Assembly (NCBI GenBank): GCA_017995055.1
Contig: JAGOJP010000007.1
Span: 1-39,188 of the forward strand
Origin: Candidatus Omnitrophota bacterium
GTDB lineage: Bacteria > Omnitrophota > Gorgyraeia > Zapsychrales > JANLHA01
Direction of reading: 5' to 3'
DNA: 39,188 nt
Both the position numbers and the translations under genes were made by a program. The notes under the pieces are model-generated. The model had not been told where the DNA came from. It ran no database searches and was given only the letters and a program-made list of their open reading frames with translations. This document shows, piece after piece, positions 35,101 through 39,188 of the stretch (position 1 is its first letter; every line of letters starts with the position of its first letter).

Positions 35101-35216
35101 TCTATCTTCGGGGTCTTCTCAATCATCAAATTAGAATAGCTGAACACCCCCAGCACCACGAACACCAAAACGAACATGACGGTAGTCACCCGGTGTTTTA
35201 CGAAAAATTCTATCAT
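32154..35216 (-). CDS. RND-family efflux transporter (AcrB-like) with altered TM4 proton-relay site
   Basis: A 1020-residue inner-membrane pump with the full RND layout: TM1 (about 10-30), a periplasmic pore/docking domain, TM2-6 with a second half repeat, and a second periplasmic domain. The N-terminus MIEFFVKHRVTTVMF, SITYPGATPLEVE and ENDFAPTSDEDKV are HAE1-like. In TM4, where AcrB has GLLVDDAIVVVENV, this protein has GTLISNALVILENV, so both relay aspartates are Ser398-Asn399. In TM10 the AcrB Lys (GLSAKNAIL) is Asn (GMVVNNAIL), a common variant, while the Arg and Thr of TM11 (FRAIIMTSL) remain. It stands downstream of adaptor and TolC genes. AAAGGA precedes the ATG. The pump is likely for hydrophobic compounds, but coupling is uncertain. 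Confidence 0.93.
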   Translation of the reverse strand: MIEFFVKHRVTTVMFVLVFVVLGVFSYSNLMIEKTPKIDFPIVTVSITYPGATPLEVETLVVKKVEDALSEVSEIKKIKSQSYDSFGYIFVEFLLSADVNIKSIEVKDKVEAIINDLPDAVEKPVVEKYDPLIEPVLDIVLTSDSGDLREVYEYADKTLKTQFSSIRGVAKVDVYGGKKRQINVRLDPMLMKQHYISINEVISALMARNKNVPAGDIEKGFDALSVRFTGEFQSVEEIAETRLVSTDGGEFRLKDIAVVEDSHKKISTIARYNGKEVVGLSVNKSSDGNAVFISHQMKRRLEDFRKGLPQGMHLDIATDTTTFIVNETRDTEWNIVIGIVLTVALLLLFLGRWDMSFISAIIIPTSILSTLFLVWASGFSINMMTLLAIATVLGTLISNALVILENVMVHLDRHDDPERAAIEGTKGVLVPIIAATGTNLVVFLPIAMMGGMVGLMMRAFGLTVVYATCFSLLASFSLTPMLCAAMLKPKKHEKKSGSQWIRVVFSKGEQALHLLDKALNWLKTEYRDIFELMFRFRKSTIIVCVLVLVGVFMLVPFVENDFAPTSDEDKVVISFSLPQGSTLERTEQVVKQIEAFLETIPEKRAYLSHIGENGVENAKIAFDLVPSGQRQRSDLEIISELIPFLAGIPDVEAVCMRQGMSSMTDGDVAIDLYGTDYSVMADLAQQMKDVMYKTGNFQSIILSYKSPKKQMSLIPDEEKLNEFGLTAASVGALMRYSIYGEDSNVYKEKGEEYKVNVEMDDRYAQNFDDIKEIAVLSRQGLIPINALGELKTDKAVPTIWRRDRNRIIRLDGYLGKSSMGVVSRDLDKKFRSLRFPPGYSYKYSGYAEHMEESNIELGKAFLLAVILTFMLLCAIMNSLIAYPLTVMTTVLMSFVGMILGLFFLNQSINIASMMGMVMLVGMVVNNAILLLDQTLVKMREGLAVQDALWQGASDKFRAIIMTSLSIIFGVLPQLWSLSRVKQAMGAVMIGGMLASVVFTFVLVPVVFWYLDRFAKMLSRP

Positions 35217-35238
35217 TGCGTCTTTTCCTTTATCTCAA

Positions 35239-35904
35239 CTACGGGGCGTTGACAACCCGTAGCTTATCTTCTTCGTTAAGCCCGCTTTGTCCGGTGAAGA
35301 TGACCGTATCCCCGGCTCGGACCCCTTGGCTAATCACCGACCCGTAGCCGTTGCGCGAACCCAGGGAGACCTTGCGTTTCTTGGCAAAGCCTTTCTCGTC
35401 CTTCCAAAGAAAATATTCGCCTCCGGAAATATCGAGAACCTCGTTGGGAACCGCCAAGGCCCTGGACAATGTTTCGGTATGGGCGAAAACAACCAGAACC
35501 TCTCCGTCGTTTCTCGGAGTGTCCAACGCGATTTCCACCGGAAACATCCCGGTCTTGATATCAAGCTCATTCGACACGCTTTTCAATCGGGCAAAGGCAG
35601 CGGGGCTGTCGGCCGAAGCATATATCTCCCAACCTTCCCGAAGCGCATCCTTGACGTCTCCGGTGACAAATCCCCGGGCTACCTGGGCGTTAACGACCTT
35701 AACCGTAAACTGAACGCGCACGGGAATGTCCTTTGCCTCAATCACCCGCACCTCTACCGGCTTTCCATGTTTCCGCCATTCCTCATAAAAAGTGACGATG
35801 GATTTCGCGCGATACGCGTTGACGGCCTGAATTCTTACCGCAACAGAAGCACAAAAAATGATAACGATTCCGCAATAAAGCGTCTTTCGCTTAAAATTTT
35901 TCAT
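35239..35904 (-). CDS. Truncated periplasmic adaptor (membrane fusion protein) of the RND operon
   Basis: A 221-residue protein, much shorter than the usual 350-400 of RND adaptors. It has an uncleaved-looking N-terminal membrane segment (8-24). Membrane-proximal strand text KPVEVRVIEAKDIPVRV is followed by beta-barrel text (GFVTGDVKDALREGWEIYA). It then goes straight to the C-terminal membrane-proximal domain: LAVPNEVLDISGGEYFLWKDEKG and SQGVRAGDTVIFTGQSGLNEEDKLRVV. The lipoyl half-motifs and the helical hairpin that contact TolC are absent. The frame is clean, so this is not an obvious pseudogene. It overlaps the TolC gene by 14 bases and precedes the RND gene by 22. It may work as a minimal collar around the pump. 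Confidence 0.8.
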   Translation of the reverse strand: MKNFKRKTLYCGIVIIFCASVAVRIQAVNAYRAKSIVTFYEEWRKHGKPVEVRVIEAKDIPVRVQFTVKVVNAQVARGFVTGDVKDALREGWEIYASADSPAAFARLKSVSNELDIKTGMFPVEIALDTPRNDGEVLVVFAHTETLSRALAVPNEVLDISGGEYFLWKDEKGFAKKRKVSLGSRNGYGSVISQGVRAGDTVIFTGQSGLNEEDKLRVVNAP

Positions 35905-37237
35905 CGCCGATAGTTTCCTCGTTTTGTCCCGCGACTAATTTTTCTATCTTGGCCAGCGTCACGTTGATATTATAAAGCGTCATCTCTTTGTTCAGCCTCT
36001 GATTGGTCAAAAGAAGCTCGGCGTCGTTCAAATCCGTCAACGCCACCTGCCCGGACGAAAACATTTCCTGGGCCTGTTTAAACAACTCCTGCGCTAGCTC
36101 GACAGCTTCGGTGTTGGCCGCAAGATTATTCTTATACTGCTCATATTCCAAGCATGCTTTCCGGAGGTCGAGCAGATAATTTCTCTGCGCCTGTTTCTTT
36201 CTCAGAACAGCAATATCTCTGTCCGCCTGAGACTGAATAAGCTTCGCTTCGTTCGCTCCCCCCTCCCAGATCGGAATATCGAGTTTAACCCCGGCCCAAA
36301 GATAATCCCCCATGTCGGCATGATCGGGAAAAGAACTCTCGTTGGACGCCCCGGTCTGGCTCCAGGAACTGAACGCCGACACGGTAGGCAAAAAGGCGGA
36401 CTTCCGGCTCCTGACTTCGGCGTCCGCGGATTCGACCGCCCTATCAAGGCTTTTCAAATACGGTTCCCGCTCAAACATCTCAGCAACCAACGCGTCATAA
36501 ACATACTTGTCATAATTTTCTTTAAAGTCCCCCTGCAAAGAAACCTCGAGGGCCTGGTCGACGTCGATTAGTTTCTTTAAGGTTTCCATCGCGGCGTCAA
36601 ACTGCGTTTTGGATTCATTGACGGTTGGCACCCGGGCCGCCACATCCGCGTTCATCCTGAGAATTTCATATGTGGAACTCCGGCCGCCGTAAGAACGCTG
36701 TTCCAACAGGTTTTTATTCTCGACAACATTCGCATACGATTTTTCGGTGATTGACAACGTGTTCTTAGCGAGCAAGGCGCTATAATAGCTCAATTTCGCA
36801 GTATAGATTATTTCCCGCCGGCTCGCATCCCTTTTAAAACGGCTGGCCTCCACGTTTCTTTTGGCGGAATCGACCGCATACATGACCTTGCCAAACGACC
36901 AAATAACTTGTGAAGCGCTTATCCCCCGGCTCACCTGATAATCCGCCACCTCGCTTGCCGCAATTTCGGGATAAGACATGTTGCGAGTCCAGGTTGATTG
37001 CGCGCTGACATGAGGCAAGAGTCCGGAACGTTCTTCCCTATAATCACCTTGTTTTTTATCAATTTCCCTGTCTTTTATCTTCAGCTCTTCGCTGGCGGCC
37101 AAAGCCCGTTGGATGGTTTCCTCAAGGCCTATGTGCAAGCTAGTTTCTGTTGGAAGATCGCCCGCGAAGGCCATATTATTAAAGGAAAGCAGCATGCCCA
37201 TGCCGAAATTCAGGATAAAACACGTTTGCCTTTTCAT
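35891..37237 (-). CDS. TolC-family outer membrane channel protein
   Basis: A 448-residue outer membrane efflux protein with a signal peptide (MKRQTCFILNFGMGMLLSF, probable cleavage after AFA). It carries the two OEP repeats: about 40-230 (GLEETIQRALAASEELKIKDREID, LLPHVSAQSTW) and about 250-440 (MFEREPYLKSLDRAVESADAEVRSRKSAFLPTVSAF, DIPIWEGG, LTDLNDAELLLTNQRL). The long amphipathic helices make the periplasmic tunnel. It forms the exit duct for the RND pump. The start at 37235-37237 uses GGAG inside the last codons of tetR, four bases after its stop, so it is translated from the same transcript. Confidence 0.92.
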   Translation of the reverse strand: MKRQTCFILNFGMGMLLSFNNMAFAGDLPTETSLHIGLEETIQRALAASEELKIKDREIDKKQGDYREERSGLLPHVSAQSTWTRNMSYPEIAASEVADYQVSRGISASQVIWSFGKVMYAVDSAKRNVEASRFKRDASRREIIYTAKLSYYSALLAKNTLSITEKSYANVVENKNLLEQRSYGGRSSTYEILRMNADVAARVPTVNESKTQFDAAMETLKKLIDVDQALEVSLQGDFKENYDKYVYDALVAEMFEREPYLKSLDRAVESADAEVRSRKSAFLPTVSAFSSWSQTGASNESSFPDHADMGDYLWAGVKLDIPIWEGGANEAKLIQSQADRDIAVLRKKQAQRNYLLDLRKACLEYEQYKNNLAANTEAVELAQELFKQAQEMFSSGQVALTDLNDAELLLTNQRLNKEMTLYNINVTLAKIEKLVAGQNEETIGDEKF

Positions 37238-37241
37238 TTTT

Positions 37242-37904
37242 TCATCTCCGCACCTTGACCCCCATCCCTTTCCACAAAAGCCTTAATTGCCGCATGAAGT
37301 GATAGGTTTGATCTTTCGTGTTCGTAAACCGTGTGGCCAGCACCGTGCCCCCCAGGATAGTCATCAAAGAGATCTGCGCATCATCAATTTTAGTTGTCCT
37401 GGGAAGCTCGCCGTTTTTATAAGCCGCGTTTAAACAATCTGCTAAAATAGCGTCAATAAATTTTATAGGAACATTTTCTATGCCGGGACAATCCGGGAAA
37501 AGGAATCGTTTTTCAATATCAGAAACAACAGCCACTTTTGGCTTTTCCTTTTGCATAATCATAATAGAAAGCATGGGGTATATAATGTTGCCATTGCTAA
37601 TTTCTACCGCCACATTTTTAAAAATGGCTTCAATGAAAGCCAGGTGTTTTCCGGTTGGGCTTTCCTTCTGGGCTTTCCAAAAAACCTTCAAAAAAACAAG
37701 AGAGGAATAATAGTGAATAATATCTATTTTTGCCGAAAAGTAATTAAAGAAAGTCCCTTCCGAAACCTCAACGATCTTGCATATCTCCCGAATGGATATC
37801 TCCTCAAAACGGGTGCGCTCCAGACGCTTGATGAAGGCGTTCATTAATGCGATTTTCGTTTGAGCATGTTTTCTTTCGCGCAGGGAGTATTCTTTCGTTT
37901 CCAT
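37242..37904 (-). CDS. TetR-family repressor of the efflux operon
   Basis: A 220-residue regulator. The N-terminal helix-turn-helix is FEEISIREICKIVEVSEGTFFNYFSAKIDII (about 33-63), the classic TetR signature with F-x-x-x-SIREI and G-x-x-x-Y-F. The C-terminal helices would bind a drug-like inducer. It is the first gene of tetR-tolC-adaptor-RND and probably autoregulates. AGGAG precedes the ATG at 37902-37904. The longer frame to 37973 runs through the promoter and is rejected. The palindrome at 37939-37954, placed between -10 and -35, is the best operator. Confidence 0.9.
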   Translation of the reverse strand: METKEYSLRERKHAQTKIALMNAFIKRLERTRFEEISIREICKIVEVSEGTFFNYFSAKIDIIHYYSSLVFLKVFWKAQKESPTGKHLAFIEAIFKNVAVEISNGNIIYPMLSIMIMQKEKPKVAVVSDIEKRFLFPDCPGIENVPIKFIDAILADCLNAAYKNGELPRTTKIDDAQISLMTILGGTVLATRFTNTKDQTYHFMRQLRLLWKGMGVKVRR

Positions 37905-37937
37905 GGGGTCTCCTGCAAATTTATATATTGCACTAAA

Positions 37938-37966
37938 TTTATAGCACACTATAATTATTTTGTCAA
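37938..37966 (-). promoter_or_regulatory. Efflux operon promoter with overlapping TetR operator palindrome
   Basis: On the minus strand a perfect TTGACA (37961-37966) and TATAAA (37938-37943) are 17 bases apart, nearly consensus. The 6-bp inverted repeat TTATAG-CACA-CTATAA (37939-37954) covers the -10 and part of the spacer, so a bound repressor would block RNA polymerase. The site is about 35 bases before the tetR ATG. Confidence 0.75.
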
Positions 37967-38077
37967 GAAACATGTCGCGGGAACAGCGTCCCGTTGAAAG
38001 GACGGCCCCGGTGTCTCCCCCTTCCCTCGGAGGCCTAAAAAATCAAAGCGGCCCCCTTTCATTCTACGGCCTTACGG

Positions 38078-38135
38078 CTGCAGTTTTTACTGCAGGGACA
38101 AAATAAAACCCTGATCGGCATTGCCGATCAGGGTT
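38078..38135 (-). terminator. Two hairpins, the second a rho-independent terminator
   Basis: The first hairpin (38078-38084 with 38089-38095) is 7 bp with a TTTT loop. The second (38107-38119 with 38123-38135) is a perfect 13-bp GC-rich stem with a 3-base loop, followed on the minus strand by a T-rich tract (TTTTATTTT). It would stop minus-strand transcripts coming from the right and insulate the efflux operon. Confidence 0.75.
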
Positions 38136-38200
38136 CCTTATCGACTCAACAATGTTTCGTTGAGCTTTTTAAAACTGCCCGAACTGGACGCCAGACGAAC

Positions 38201-38233
38201 TTCACAACTCCATATAGTGCATATGGTTGTGAA
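38201..38233. repeat. Large inverted repeat over the start of the HTH gene
   Basis: The arms TTCACAAC-(TC)-CATAT and ATATG-GTTGTGAA pair over 13 bp with a 2-base bulge and a 5-base centre. It covers the putative ATG at 38223-38225. It may be an operator for the HTH protein, an RNA hairpin hiding the start, or a recombination site; there is no decisive evidence. Confidence 0.6.
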
Positions 38234-38606
38234 AATATACACCCGTAGAAGCAAGAAACAGTTGATCCGTTTTGGCAATCCTTTGCCTGAGAAACCTCAG
38301 CGGGCAAAGCGAATTTATCAAAATGTCATCTACGAAGGCCTAAAACTTCAGGCCTTTATCAATAACGGCTCTACCAGAATAACCTGGGCACAAGCCCGTA
38401 AAGAGTTAAAAATTTCAGAATCCAAGTTAGCACACTTATTGAAAATAATCAATCAATTACCGCCGGATTTCGTCGAAAACATGAGATCATGCGACGATCC
38501 TGAAGTCCTAAAAATCTTCACCGGCCGAAGACTATTGCAAATCTCCCGCCTTAAAACCGAGAAAGAACGCCGCAATGAGATTGAACGCCTATTGCCCAAT
38601 GGTTAA
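38223..38606 (+). CDS. Small helix-turn-helix protein, unknown function
   Basis: A 127-residue basic protein. Residues about 30-80 (KRIYQNVIYEGLKLQAFINNG, then RITWAQARKELKISESKLAHLLKIINQLP) look like helices ending in a helix-turn-helix, similar in style to ParB- or recombinase-associated DNA-binding regions. The C-terminus is a charged helix (LQISRLKTEKERRNEIERL). I do not recognise the family with confidence. The plus-strand frame is open from 38121, inside a terminator hairpin, so the ATG at 38223-38225 is taken as start. No Shine-Dalgarno is seen and the start lies in an inverted repeat. It may be the tail of a mobile-element gene whose beginning is lost. Confidence 0.5.
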   Translation: MVVKIYTRRSKKQLIRFGNPLPEKPQRAKRIYQNVIYEGLKLQAFINNGSTRITWAQARKELKISESKLAHLLKIINQLPPDFVENMRSCDDPEVLKIFTGRRLLQISRLKTEKERRNEIERLLPNG

Positions 38607-38662
38607 GCCTTCTTGCCCCTGTAATACCCCTCCGTTACCCGGTTTGACCCATTATTTCCCTC

Positions 38663-39188
38663 TTAATCATTACTGATTCCAAATATTTCAAAAAATTTTT
38701 CAGCAAAAGATCGTTGGTAGCTGTCTTTAAAATCTTTGGCCTTAGCTTCATTGGACATATCTTCCTTGATAAATCCATAACAATTTACGCAATATTCAAC
38801 TACTATCTCGTTATTTTCTTTGAGGATCAATCGTTTTGTTTCTCTCTCATAACCCGAGAAGGAATCTTTAACTTTCTTGGGCTCATCTTCAAAAATATAA
38901 AATTCTAAGCCATGTATTTCCTTTTTTATAACATCAAAATTTATTCTCATGCCAAGCCAAATATTATTCTTGTTTTTTGGGTATCGTTCATAAAAACTAA
39001 CTATCTCTTTCTCTGCTTTAGCTAAAATCTGCTCCACACATTTATGATAAAAATCAACAAGCCCATTTTTATCCAATATTTCTTTTTTTCTGCGATATTC
39101 TTCCAAAGCAGTCGCAAAATCCTCCTGCCGGTGAACATCTCGAGCATTCGCACAAATATTACCACTGCTTCCTATATAGGCCCCAAGC
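38663..39188 (-). CDS. AT-rich gene of unknown function (5' end beyond window)
   Basis: The minus-strand frame is open from its stop at 38663 through the right window edge. At least 174 residues are visible, and there is no need for a start inside the window. The visible text is charged and helical: ARDVHRQEDFATALEEYRRKKE, EQILAKAEKEIVSFYERYP, then WLGMRINFDVIKKEI, FSGYERETKRLIL and VVEYCVNCYGFIKED. The region is clearly more AT-rich than the rest of the window and uses AAA, ATT and GAA freely, as transferred genes often do. No domain could be recognised. The call as a real gene rests on length, absence of stops and composition. Confidence 0.6.
   Translation of the reverse strand, partial: LGAYIGSSGNICANARDVHRQEDFATALEEYRRKKEILDKNGLVDFYHKCVEQILAKAEKEIVSFYERYPKNKNNIWLGMRINFDVIKKEIHGLEFYIFEDEPKKVKDSFSGYERETKRLILKENNEIVVEYCVNCYGFIKEDMSNEAKAKDFKDSYQRSFAEKFFEIFGISND

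Noticed and set aside
33975-35252. Plus-strand 425-codon frame antisense to the RND gene
   Set aside because: It is a long shadow frame produced by GC-biased codons of the RND gene. The protein is His/Arg-rich without any recognisable domain.
35239-35904. The short adaptor as a pseudogene fragment
   Set aside because: Its frame is intact, has a membrane anchor and a normal C-terminal end, and is tightly packed between tolC and the pump gene; it is better explained as a minimal adaptor.

Overview
The window looks like chromosome from a Gram-negative bacterium of roughly 50% GC. It has two lipoproteins, a TolC-type outer-membrane channel, an RND pump, a start of Na+-NQR and a bacterial glutaminyl-tRNA synthetase. 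The mix would suit a deep-branching phylum such as Omnitrophota or a Desulfobacterota-like lineage, but nothing here fixes the taxonomy. No rRNA, tRNA, CRISPR array or insertion sequence was seen. Almost every gene is on the minus strand. The exceptions are one diguanylate cyclase and a small helix-turn-helix gene near the right end.

Layout, left to right. (1) 1-3134: the start of nqrA (cut by the window edge), a thiolase, and a P-loop/DRTGG protein, all on the minus strand. (2) 3183-3520: a GC-rich, gene-free stretch ending in a strong terminator. (3) 3557-13472: signalling and envelope genes. These are an exported NTF2-like protein, an MCP chemoreceptor, a PAS-PAS-GAF-GGDEF cyclase, a peptidoglycan-binding lipoprotein, a receiver/pseudo-receiver protein, a DsbA-like oxidoreductase, a GT-C glycosyltransferase, a CDF metal exporter and a CheY-like receiver. 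(4) 13529-15952: a flavin reductase-like protein and glnS. (5) 16107-20518: a tightly overlapping six-gene operon, larE-larB-cupin-methyltransferase-radical SAM-small membrane protein. (6) 20676-28071: a complete phosphate regulon, phoB-phoR-pstS-pstC-pstA-pstB-pstB-phoU, with a Pho box before pstS. (7) 28219-31971: an exported SagB-like nitroreductase, a patatin phospholipase, a STAS protein and a phosphofructokinase. (8) 32154-37904: a tetR-tolC-adaptor-RND efflux operon under a near-consensus promoter with a palindrome. (9) 38078-39188: terminator hairpins, a large inverted repeat over the start of a small HTH gene, and an AT-rich gene cut by the right edge that looks foreign.

Four things deserve most attention. 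First, the two adjacent PstB ATPases are degenerate in complementary ways: one lacks LSGGQ, the other lacks the Q-loop Gln and the H-loop His. As a heterodimer they would form one canonical and one dead ATP site. Second, nickel-pincer cofactor genes larB and larE are locked in an operon with a radical SAM enzyme, a methyltransferase and a cupin, with no larA or larC in view. Third, the RND pump has Ser-Asn where the proton-relay Asp-Asp should be, and its adaptor is too short to hold lipoyl and hairpin domains. Fourth, the pstS promoter region carries three TTNACN-type hexamers at an exact 11-bp period, like a PhoP/PhoB box.

All functional statements come from reading motifs by eye. No database search, structure prediction or RNA covariance scan was run.
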